This document shows, piece by piece, positions 1-6,546 of a stretch of DNA of 7,387 nucleotides (its first letter is position 1; the number at the start of each line of letters is the position of its first letter). The notes below the pieces were generated by a model, which worked only from the letters and a program-made list of their open reading frames with translations, did not search any database and had not been told where the DNA came from. Where the stretch lies: assembly GCA_030835065.1 (NCBI GenBank), contig JAUQWR010000188.1, positions 1 to 7,387 on the forward strand, read 5' to 3'. This DNA is from Candidatus Kapaibacterium sp. (GTDB lineage: Bacteria > Bacteroidota > Ignavibacteria > Kapaibacteriales > UBA2268). A program made the position numbers and the translations under genes.

Positions 1-1217
1 GTTTAGTCCCAACTCCAATTAAATATAAATATTTTACTCCCGGTGTGATTGTTATTACTTTGATTGCTCTTGTAGGATTATTTTTCCTTGGTATGAGATT
101 GATTTTCGGTATTGGTTCGGTTACTAATTTGAATAATCAATATCCTTGGGGAATTTGGATTGCAATCGACGTAGCTACCGGTGTTGCACTTGCTGCGGGT
201 GGTTTTACTACTGCCGCTCTTTCGCATGTTATGAATCGTGAATATTATCACGTTGTTGTGCGTCCTGCTTTGCTTACTGCCATGCTTGGATATACTTTTG
301 TGGCTCTTGGCGTAGCTATCGATATTGGTCGCTTCTATTATATTTGGCATCCACTTGTTATGTGGAATCCCAATTCGGCTTTGTTCGAAGTTGGTATTTG
401 TGTTATGATTTATCTTAACGTGCTTTATATTGAATTTATTCCAATTGTAACTGAAAGATTTATTGGTAAAGTAAATCTTCCGGGATTCTTGGCTGGATTG
501 AATAATGTAATTGATAAATTATTAAGATTTTTGGACAAATCATTGTCTAAAATCATGTTTATTTTCTTTATTGCCGGTGTTGTTTTGTCCACCCTTCACC
601 AATCATCTTTGGGTACATTGATGATTATTTCCGGACAAAAAATGCATCCATTATGGCAAACCCCAATTCTTCCATTGTTATTTTTCCTTTCAGCTATTGC
701 TGTAGGATTTCCAATGGTAATTTTTGAATCGATGATAGCATCTCGTTCATTTAAATTAGAACCAGAAATGCCAGTTTTGTCTAGATTAGGAACATTGATT
801 TCTCCTTTATTGTTTTTCTATCTTGCATTCAAAATTGGTGATATGGTAATTAGGGAAACATTTGTTTACTTAACAGAATTCAACGTGCAAAGTGTGATGT
901 TTGTGATTGAAGTATTATTCGGTATTATAATACCATTAAGAATGTTTGTATCCAAGCACGTACTGAAGTCTCCTGGATTATTATTTACAGCATCAGCATT
1001 GGTTGTTTTTGGTGTGTTTATAAATAGATTTAATAATTTTATTATAGCATACAAGCCACCATATAGCGAAGCACCATACTATCCGGCTTTTGGAGAAATA
1101 GCTGTAACTGTTGGTTTTATTGCGATTTTGGTATTGATATACAGAGCTTTTGTAATGATATTCCCAATAATCAGTTTGCCTGCAGATAAAAATCATTCTG
1201 CAAAAGCACATCATTAA
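1..1217 (+). CDS. HybB/NrfD-family quinone-interacting membrane subunit (5' partial)
   Basis: Integral membrane subunit of the HybB branch of the NrfD/PsrC superfamily, which in known complexes exchanges electrons between (mena)quinone and partner iron-sulfur or cytochrome subunits. The frame is open to the left edge and reads VPTPIKYKYFTPG just before the GTG at 45. This resembles the normal HybB N-terminus and there is no ribosome site before 45, so the true start lies outside the window. Counting from codon 45, about ten hydrophobic helices are visible. Family-like stretches are SVTNLNNQYPWGIWIA (about 25-40), DIGRFYYIWHP (93-103), NSALFEVGICVMIYLNVLYIEF (110-131), STLHQSSLG (182-190) and, near the end, NRFNNF with YYPAFGEIAVTVGF. 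The chain has no heme or iron-sulfur motifs, as expected for this subunit. It is followed after 16 nt by a multiheme cytochrome gene. Family confidence is high; the exact complex (Hmc-, Qrc- or Cbc-like) cannot be decided here. Confidence 0.93.
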   Translation, partial: LVPTPIKYKYFTPGVIVITLIALVGLFFLGMRLIFGIGSVTNLNNQYPWGIWIAIDVATGVALAAGGFTTAALSHVMNREYYHVVVRPALLTAMLGYTFVALGVAIDIGRFYYIWHPLVMWNPNSALFEVGICVMIYLNVLYIEFIPIVTERFIGKVNLPGFLAGLNNVIDKLLRFLDKSLSKIMFIFFIAGVVLSTLHQSSLGTLMIISGQKMHPLWQTPILPLLFFLSAIAVGFPMVIFESMIASRSFKLEPEMPVLSRLGTLISPLLFFYLAFKIGDMVIRETFVYLTEFNVQSVMFVIEVLFGIIIPLRMFVSKHVLKSPGLLFTASALVVFGVFINRFNNFIIAYKPPYSEAPYYPAFGEIAVTVGFIAILVLIYRAFVMIFPIISLPADKNHSAKAHH

Positions 1218-1233
1218 AATAGGAGACTAAAAG

Positions 1234-2448
1234 ATGAAATATAAAATTTTAATATTAGTTCTTATTGTTACCGGTGCAATGGTTATTGGATTTGCTCAAA
1301 ATCCTAAAAAAGCGCAACAAACCAAACCAGCCCAAAAAACAGAACTAAAATCAGAAAATATAAAAGCAGGCGATGGACATGCTCAACTTCCTGTGGATTG
1401 CAAACGTTGCCATTCATGTGATTTTCCAACTAAGCAAAATCCATGTTTGAATAACTGTCCTCGTAGCCAAATGGTTACTATAGAGCACAAACCTGAAGAA
1501 GGTCCAGATGCTGTTGCTTTAAATCAAAGTGGAAAGCAATATGGAAAAGTAGCATTTTCGCACAAATTGCATGCTGAAATGTCTGAAATGTCTGGTGGTT
1601 GTGGTAAATGCCATCATTATAATTTAGCAGGTCCTATTCAAAGATGCTCTGCTTGCCACTCTGAAACTAGAAAAAGAGAAGACGTTACTCGTCCAGATCT
1701 AAAAGGTGCTATGCACAGACAATGCTTTACATGCCACCGCCAATGGAGCCATGCAAATGATTGTAAATATTGTCATGAACCTAAAAAATCTGAAGATGAT
1801 AATGCATTTAATTATAAGTTAGCTTCTTACAAAGGCAAGAGCCATCCTGAATATGCTGCTCAGCCAAAAGTTGTGTATGAAACTAATGCTAAAGAAGGTA
1901 AAGTTGTTACATTCTATCATGACGAACACGTAAAAATATTCGGATTGAAATGTCAAAATTGCCATAAAAACGATAACTGTACTAAATGTCATGATGTTAA
2001 TAACTCTAAACTTACTGCACCAAAGAAAAATCAACATAAGGGACAGAATTTTGATCAAATCCATCAAAATTGTAATTCTTGCCACAAGGGCAACTCATGT
2101 GTGAAATGCCATTCAGGAGCAGAGAAAGAAAGATTTAATCACTTGGCAGCCACAGGATTTGATTTGTCGAGAAACCACTCAAAAGTTGCTTGCGACAAAT
2201 GCCATAAAAAGAATAATCCGATGGATAAGCCAAATAGAAACTGTGTGAATTGCCACAGCAACTTTACAAACGGTAAGTTTGACCACTCAAAAACTGGATT
2301 GAAACTTGACGATAATCATAAAGATTTAGATTGCGACAATTGCCATAAAAATAATAATTTCTCGAAACCGCCGGTTTGTGCTGATTGCCATGATGACAAA
2401 TCATATCCGAAGTTTAAACCCGGCAAAATGTCTAAATCCGGAAAGTAG
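1234..2448 (+). CDS. Exported 13-heme cytochrome c (cytochrome c3/c7-like multiheme family)
   Basis: Periplasmic or surface electron carrier of 404 residues. A Sec signal peptide is visible (hydrophobic residues about 5-20, likely cleavage after FA at 20-21), with no lipobox. Thirteen CXXCH heme-binding motifs begin at C56, C123, C138, C164, C177, C240, C249, C280, C289, C320, C337, C367 and C382. Sixteen further His residues are present, enough for bis-His ligation of all hemes. Three extra Cys (62, 71, 75) follow the first motif and form CxxCxxC-x8-CxxxCP, an odd Cys-rich head. Residues 300-341 and 348-386 look like a duplicated F-x-H...H...CxxCH...CxxCH module. The start is set by AGGAG at 1221-1225, 8 nt before the ATG. 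Between a HybB-type quinone subunit and a membrane-anchored partner, it probably receives electrons from, or delivers them to, the quinone module. Heme count is direct; redox partner is inferred. Confidence 0.95.
   Translation: MKYKILILVLIVTGAMVIGFAQNPKKAQQTKPAQKTELKSENIKAGDGHAQLPVDCKRCHSCDFPTKQNPCLNNCPRSQMVTIEHKPEEGPDAVALNQSGKQYGKVAFSHKLHAEMSEMSGGCGKCHHYNLAGPIQRCSACHSETRKREDVTRPDLKGAMHRQCFTCHRQWSHANDCKYCHEPKKSEDDNAFNYKLASYKGKSHPEYAAQPKVVYETNAKEGKVVTFYHDEHVKIFGLKCQNCHKNDNCTKCHDVNNSKLTAPKKNQHKGQNFDQIHQNCNSCHKGNSCVKCHSGAEKERFNHLAATGFDLSRNHSKVACDKCHKKNNPMDKPNRNCVNCHSNFTNGKFDHSKTGLKLDDNHKDLDCDNCHKNNNFSKPPVCADCHDDKSYPKFKPGKMSKSGK
2131..2397 (+). repeat. Tandem two-heme module in the cytochrome (protein-level repeat)
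   Basis: Residues about 300-341 and 348-388 of the cytochrome share one pattern: F-x-H, then TGFDLSRNH or TGLKLDDNH, then a CDKCHK or CDNCHK heme site, an Asn/Lys/Pro-rich linker, and a second CXXCH (CVNCH or CADCH). This is best explained by internal duplication of a two-heme unit. The copies are diverged at DNA level, so the duplication is old. Confidence 0.65.
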
Positions 2449-2452
2449 GAGG
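2447..2452 (+). promoter_or_regulatory. Ribosome binding site AGGAGG overlapping the upstream stop codon
   Basis: AGGAGG begins inside the TAG stop of the cytochrome gene and lies 5 nt before the ATG at 2458. It fixes that start. It also implies that ribosomes ending on the cytochrome message sit over the next initiation region, which fits translational coupling (inference). Confidence 0.8.
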
Positions 2453-2457
2453 TAATT

Positions 2458-3582
2458 ATGATATACTTATTGGCTGTAATTGTTATTGTTGTTGTTGTCG
2501 AACTTTTGCTGCGGACTGCTGTCAAAAAATATGACAAACAAAAACTTGAATCCGAAAGAACTGCTATTCTAAAAGAAAGTGAAAAAATTGATCTTTCGAA
2601 AGTATCTAATTCTTTGAAAAGAGTGGAACTAGAAAATCCTTTATCAAGAATTTTAGTTGTTGATAAAGATGAAAAAATATTAGATAAATTGAGAAGTATG
2701 CTCGTATTAGATGGATATTCTGTAGATACTGTCAATTCTGGTGTCGAAGCAGTTAATTTGGCTAAAATTCATCACTATGATTTTATTATCAGCTCCGAAC
2801 AAACTAAAGATATGACTGCTCAAGAATTAACTAAAGTTCTTAATACTGAAAGACCTGATACTGACGTAATTATTCTTGTCGAAGGAGTTGCTAATGCAAC
2901 TCCTTACGACTTGATTCGCGAAGGTGCTATTGATTTTATTCAAAAACCTCATATCGATTCGAGATTGAATGATTTTGTTCGTACTTCTTTATCTAAAAGA
3001 CGTGAATCAATCAAAGAAAAACTAGACAAAGAATTATTTGTAGAAGAAAAAGAAGTATCGCCAGTACTTGCTCCTTTTAGTATTCCTTTAGGTTTGTTTT
3101 ATTCGAAAAATATGCTCTGGATAAGACCAGAACAAAAAGGATATGTTAGAATTGGTATTAATGACTTGTTCAATAAACTTGTTGATGTTATTGATACAAT
3201 CGATTTTCCAAATCCAGGAATGAAAGTAAGTAAAGGTCAATCTTTATTTGTTATTAAAAAGGATATACATGAAATCGTTGTTAAATCTCCAATTTCTGGA
3301 ACAGTGTATTCTTCTAATTTTAATATAAGACAAGATCTTAATGTTTTAAAGCATGATTGCTATTCTCAACATTGGTTCTGTTCAATTGTGCCTGATAATT
3401 TCAAATCTGAAATTAATGAATATTTTTATGGTAAAGAAGCAGATAATTTCTTTATCGATACAATATCCAAATTGAAAAATGATCTAAAATTATCAGAAGA
3501 TATTTCGACTGATGCACTTTTGGCAGAGTTTTTGAAGTTAAATCCCGAACTTAGAATAAGAATTTTGTCGAATATGATGTAA
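2458..3582 (+). CDS. Membrane-anchored degenerate receiver domain fused to a GcvH-like domain
   Basis: A 374-residue protein of unproven function. Residues 3-19 form one hydrophobic anchor, followed by a charged linker (22-60). Residues 64-178 resemble a response-regulator receiver: RILVVDKDEKIL, YDFIISSEQ, then GAIDFIQKP ending at K163-P164. The usual phosphoacceptor Asp aligns with S113, the conserved Thr/Ser with V141, and one of the paired acidic residues is K70. Phosphorylation is therefore unlikely. Residues about 212-315 resemble glycine-cleavage H protein (MLWIRPEQKGYVRIGI, then SPISGTVYSSN). In an ungapped alignment from memory the lipoyl-Lys position is I270. Residues 332-374 look helical. 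With no DNA-binding domain, it is more likely a structural, assembly or signalling accessory of the HybB/cytochrome complex than a transcription factor. It could also be annotated simply as a response regulator or GcvH homologue. Domain calls are fairly secure; the role is inference. Confidence 0.85.
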   Translation: MIYLLAVIVIVVVVELLLRTAVKKYDKQKLESERTAILKESEKIDLSKVSNSLKRVELENPLSRILVVDKDEKILDKLRSMLVLDGYSVDTVNSGVEAVNLAKIHHYDFIISSEQTKDMTAQELTKVLNTERPDTDVIILVEGVANATPYDLIREGAIDFIQKPHIDSRLNDFVRTSLSKRRESIKEKLDKELFVEEKEVSPVLAPFSIPLGLFYSKNMLWIRPEQKGYVRIGINDLFNKLVDVIDTIDFPNPGMKVSKGQSLFVIKKDIHEIVVKSPISGTVYSSNFNIRQDLNVLKHDCYSQHWFCSIVPDNFKSEINEYFYGKEADNFFIDTISKLKNDLKLSEDISTDALLAEFLKLNPELRIRILSNMM

Positions 3583-3593
3583 ATTTATATACA

Positions 3594-3670
3594 GGGCTAA
3601 TCAGATTGCAAGACAGTTAAGGCTGCGCAACAAGGGGAATTTGCCGCTTAAGATTAGCCCCCTTTTTTTT
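3594..3670 (+). terminator. Operon-end terminator with a long, foldable loop (possible small structured RNA)
   Basis: A perfect 9-bp inverted repeat, GGGCTAATC (3594-3602) with GATTAGCCC (3652-3660), is followed by CC and eight T (3663-3670). This is the form of a Rho-independent terminator 11 nt after the receiver-GcvH stop. The 49-nt interior is far longer than a normal terminator loop and can pair further: TTAA (3617-3620) with TTAA (3648-3651), GCG (3625-3627) with CGC (3645-3647), and CAA (3628-3630) with TTG (3641-3643). This leaves bulges of about 14 and 4 nt on the 5' side and a 10-nt GGGG-containing loop. I recognise no known riboswitch or RNA family. The terminator role is well supported; any further RNA role is inference. 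Confidence 0.75.
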
Positions 3671-3736
3671 CCTTCAACACTATTGAGTCTCTAATCTCGT
3701 TTATTAGTTGTACCTAAAATAATATTTGGTGTTATT

Positions 3737-5665
3737 ATGTTCAATAAGCTCATTTTCATTTTGAGCTTGTTTGCTATATCATGCAATGCTCAAAATGATG
3801 CGAAGGAAAATAAGATTAATATGAAATATATTTCTAATATTCATGCTCCGGAATTTCCTAAAAATATGGAATGGCTTAATATAGATAAGCCTCTGACAAT
3901 TAAAGAGCTAAAAGGAAAAATTGTTTTAATTGATTTTTGGACTTATTGCTGTATCAATTGTATTCATATTATTCCTGATCTTAAAAGATTAGAAGCTGAA
4001 TTCCCAGATGAATTGCTGGTAATAGGTGTTCATTCTGCAAAATTTAATAACGAGAAAGATGCAGAAAATATTAGTGCTGCAATAAGAAAATATGAAATCG
4101 AACATCCTGTTGTTAATGATAATAATTTTGAAATATGGTCTGAATATGCAGCTAGGGCTTGGCCCACTTTTGTATTGATTAATCCGAGAGGACAAATTGT
4201 ACTCGCTCAATCAGGAGAAGGTGTATATGATAGAACCCGCGACCTGATTGCTGGTATGATTAAGGAATTTGATAAAATTGGAGAAATTGATAGAAGAAAA
4301 ATTCCTCTTAATTTAGAAAAAAATAAAGTTAAAAGTAGAGTTTTATCTTTCCCATCTAAGATTATTGCCGACAATAAACGAAATATTCTATATATAAGTG
4401 ATTCCAATAATAATAGGATCATTTCAATAGATGAATCTGGTAATATAATTGAAGTAATTGGTTCTGGTACTGAAGGTAATAAAGATGGAAATTTCGAAGA
4501 ATGCCAATTCAATCATCCTCATGGGATGGCTTTAGATGAAGTTAATAATATTCTATACATTGCTGATACTGAAAATCATTTGATTAGAAAAATCGATATT
4601 AATAAGCGAAATGTTGAGCGAATCGCAGGTCTTGGTGTTCAGGCTAATTGGGGTGCTATTGGTGGTGATGCTTTGAGAAATCCATTGAATAGCCCTTGGG
4701 ATCTAGCACTTGTCGAGGATACTTTATTTATTGCTATGGCAGGAAATCATCAAATTTGGTATTTTACTATTGAATCTAAAAAAACTGGTGTTTATGCCGG
4801 TAATGGATATGAAAATATAATTGATGGCAATTTGAAAAATTCTTCATTTGCTCAGCCTAGTGGTATTGCTTATGCTTATAACTCTCTCTATATTGCTGAT
4901 AGCGAAGTAAGCGGTATCAGACATATAAATCGTGATAATGGCAAAGTATCTAGTCTTGTTGGCGAAGGTCTGTTTGAATTTGGGGATAAAGATGGATATT
5001 ATCCTGCTTCTCGATTGCAACATGCTATTGGATTGACTTTTAACAATGGAAAAATTTATATCGCTGATACTTATAATCATAAAATTAAAATCTTAGATCC
5101 TGATACAAAAAAATTATCGACTTTTATTGGTAGTGGAACTAAAGGTAATAAAGACGGAAATAAAAATGATGCTCAACTAAACGAACCAAATGGATTAGTT
5201 TGGCTTAATGGCATTTTATATATTTGCGATACAAATAATGATTTGATCAAAAAATACAATCCCAAAGACAATTCAATAAGTAGTCTAGAAATTAAAAATA
5301 TTAATAAAATCCGATTATCTAATACTATTCCTCTAAAGGAAATAGATTTTGGCAAAGTAGCTCTCAAATCTAATGGATTAGAACTTAATATTAAGCTGAA
5401 TGAAAAAGAAAAAATTAATCCAGATGCCCCATATTCAATTTCTTGTAAAATTATTTATCCTCACTATAAAGAACAAATTTTTTCGAGTAATGATTTTAAA
5501 GCAAATTATATTTTAGTATCTGATAAATTAGTAGCAGGCACTAAATTAGAAATTGATATTTACTATTATTATTGCGACGAATCTAATGCTTGTTTTTATA
5601 ATGATTTAAGGCTAAAAGCAGTGATTGATGAAAATGGACTTGATGCAATTAATATTAATAATTAA
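3737..5665 (+). CDS. NHLRC2-like thioredoxin/NHL-repeat protein, exported
   Basis: A 642-residue envelope protein. The N-terminus is a signal sequence ending LFAISC (C16), a weak lipobox, so it may be a lipoprotein. Residues about 34-178 are a thioredoxin/AhpC-like fold with the NHLRC2-type active site WTYCCINCIHIIPDL (C71, C72, C75) and the expected cis-Pro at WPTF (P143). Six NHL-like propeller strands follow: LYISDSNNN (218), LYIADTENH (273), LFIAMAGNH (330), LYIADSEVS (384), IYIADTYNH (440) and LYICDTNND (494). A C-terminal beta-rich domain (about 527-635) ends with YYYYCDESNACF, a CX5C pair (C613, C619). The order Trx, NHL propeller, C-terminal beta domain matches NHLRC2 and its bacterial homologues, whose biochemistry is poorly known; thiol-disulfide exchange is the natural inference. 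No clear Shine-Dalgarno precedes the ATG, but the signal sequence begins there. It heads a cluster of exported thiol-redox genes. Confidence 0.92.
   Translation: MFNKLIFILSLFAISCNAQNDAKENKINMKYISNIHAPEFPKNMEWLNIDKPLTIKELKGKIVLIDFWTYCCINCIHIIPDLKRLEAEFPDELLVIGVHSAKFNNEKDAENISAAIRKYEIEHPVVNDNNFEIWSEYAARAWPTFVLINPRGQIVLAQSGEGVYDRTRDLIAGMIKEFDKIGEIDRRKIPLNLEKNKVKSRVLSFPSKIIADNKRNILYISDSNNNRIISIDESGNIIEVIGSGTEGNKDGNFEECQFNHPHGMALDEVNNILYIADTENHLIRKIDINKRNVERIAGLGVQANWGAIGGDALRNPLNSPWDLALVEDTLFIAMAGNHQIWYFTIESKKTGVYAGNGYENIIDGNLKNSSFAQPSGIAYAYNSLYIADSEVSGIRHINRDNGKVSSLVGEGLFEFGDKDGYYPASRLQHAIGLTFNNGKIYIADTYNHKIKILDPDTKKLSTFIGSGTKGNKDGNKNDAQLNEPNGLVWLNGILYICDTNNDLIKKYNPKDNSISSLEIKNINKIRLSNTIPLKEIDFGKVALKSNGLELNIKLNEKEKINPDAPYSISCKIIYPHYKEQIFSSNDFKANYILVSDKLVAGTKLEIDIYYYYCDESNACFYNDLRLKAVIDENGLDAININN
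4388..5257 (+). repeat. Six NHL-type beta-propeller blades (protein-level repeat)
   Basis: Repeating units of about 50-60 residues show LYIADTxNHxIRKI-type strands, with inter-blade segments such as GSGTEGNKDG (242-251) and GSGTKGNKDG (465-474) followed by a P-x-G turn (HPHGMAL, EPNGLVW). The third blade (LFIAMAGNH) lacks the usual Asp. The number fits a closed six-bladed propeller, typically a protein-binding platform. Confidence 0.8.
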
Positions 5666-5713
5666 CTTATTCTCGAATTATTTCGTCTAAAAGAAAAAAA
5701 TACAAGGATTGAT

Positions 5714-6538
5714 ATGAATAAGTTATTTGCTCTAGTAATGTTGTTTTTTGGATATGGATTATTAACTGCATCCGAAGGTAATAAGCATGTAGATATTAGT
5801 GTTAAAACTGAAAAAGATATTGTTGCACCGGGTGATTCAATCTGGGTTGCTGTGATTATAAGCCCCAAAAAGGGCTATCATACCTATTGGAGAAATCCTG
5901 GAGATTCTGGTTTACCTACTGTTATTGATTGGAATCTACCCGAAGGTATTAAAATTGTAGAGCACAAATGGGAGATTCCTGAAAAGAATATTGATGGAGA
6001 AATTACTGATTTTATATATAGCGAACCTCACGTACAGCTTTATAAACTTGCTGTTGCAGATAATTTCCCTATTTCTGATCTAAAAATTGAGTTTAGGGTA
6101 GAATGGTTGGTTTGCAAAACAGCATGTTTTCCTGGCGATAAAGATATGATTTTGAAACTAAAAGTATCTGATAAGAAACCCAAATTAAATAAAAAATTTG
6201 CTGCTTATTTTGATAATATACCTCAAAGGCTTGAAGAATGGGGGATTGGCGCAACAAAATATAGCGACAAAATTGAAATAAGATTGACAAAACCACCCGG
6301 ATATTCTGAGAAAATACGAAAAATTGAATTTTATCCTTATACTGAATTAGTATATGATAATAGTGCAAAACAAAATTTTACTGATGAAGACGGAGCAATA
6401 GTAATTGAAATACCTTTAAATAAGAATTTTAAGGATAATTTTTTTAATATTCAAGGTATAATTGTAGCCGATGAGTATTTAGATGCATTTAAAAAGTATA
6501 AAGCTATTGAAATAAATACAATATTTAAAACATTTTAG
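5714..6538 (+). CDS. Stand-alone DsbD/ScsB alpha (N-terminal) domain protein
   Basis: A 274-residue exported protein matching the periplasmic N-terminal domain of DsbD/ScsB-type thiol:disulfide reductases. In those proteins this domain accepts reducing equivalents from the membrane domain and passes them to periplasmic clients. A hydrophobic signal occupies residues 3-18. The family signature GYHTYWRNPGDSG (54-66) is followed by LPTVIDWNLPEG, and the expected Cys pair is WLVCKTACFPG (C134, C138). Full DsbD and ScsB continue with eight or so membrane helices and often a C-terminal thioredoxin domain. Here the protein stops after a second soluble beta-rich region (about 160-274), so it is a naturally short form rather than a frameshift: the frame ends with a normal stop right at the next gene. 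The start is supported by AAGGA at 5704-5708. It lies 48 nt after the Trx-NHL gene and 8 nt before the Prx-like gene, so it is likely part of the same thiol-redox transcript. The reducing partner must be encoded elsewhere. Confidence 0.88.
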   Translation: MNKLFALVMLFFGYGLLTASEGNKHVDISVKTEKDIVAPGDSIWVAVIISPKKGYHTYWRNPGDSGLPTVIDWNLPEGIKIVEHKWEIPEKNIDGEITDFIYSEPHVQLYKLAVADNFPISDLKIEFRVEWLVCKTACFPGDKDMILKLKVSDKKPKLNKKFAAYFDNIPQRLEEWGIGATKYSDKIEIRLTKPPGYSEKIRKIEFYPYTELVYDNSAKQNFTDEDGAIVIEIPLNKNFKDNFFNIQGIIVADEYLDAFKKYKAIEINTIFKTF

Positions 6539-6542
6539 GAGA
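6537..6542 (+). promoter_or_regulatory. Ribosome binding site AGGAGA overlapping the upstream stop codon
   Basis: AGGAGA starts within the TAG stop of the DsbD-alpha-like gene and ends 4 nt before the ATG at 6547. It supports that start and suggests translational coupling of the two genes. Confidence 0.75.
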
Positions 6543-6546
6543 AATT

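Noticed and set aside
45..47. GTG as start of the HybB-type gene
   Set aside because: No ribosome site precedes it, and the open frame upstream encodes a family-like TPG-containing N-terminus, so the gene runs off the left edge.
78..350. Reverse-strand open frames opposite the HybB-type gene (also 866-1054)
   Set aside because: They are shadows of a strongly conserved membrane protein on the + strand, with no recognisable domain.
1819..2085. Reverse-strand open frame opposite the cytochrome
   Set aside because: It lies inside a stretch fixed by CXXCH motifs on the + strand; its hydrophobicity comes from the antisense of Lys/Asn codons.
2316..2735. 139-residue reverse-strand open frame
   Set aside because: It spans the junction of two well-supported + strand genes and shows only low-complexity Ser/Leu content.
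2641..2991. Functional response regulator
   Set aside because: The phosphoacceptor Asp and conserved Thr/Ser positions are substituted and there is no output DNA-binding domain, so a classical two-component role is not supported.
3594..3660. Known riboswitch or ribozyme (preQ1, c-di-GMP, cobalamin, SAH, twister)
   Set aside because: The conserved core sequences I know for these classes are not present; only the stem pattern is special.
3671..3736. Promoter for the Trx-NHL gene (candidates TTGAGT at 3683, TAAAAT at 3715, Bacteroidota-like TAATATTTG near 3720)
   Set aside because: Spacing between the -35-like and -10-like words is about 26 nt, and the TTTG word has one base too many and lies too close to the ATG. 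A promoter is expected after the terminator, but none can be placed with confidence.
5662..5868. Reverse-strand open frame across the 5666-5713 gap
   Set aside because: It is mostly antisense to the signal peptide and N-terminus of the DsbD-alpha-like protein, with no ribosome site or domain.
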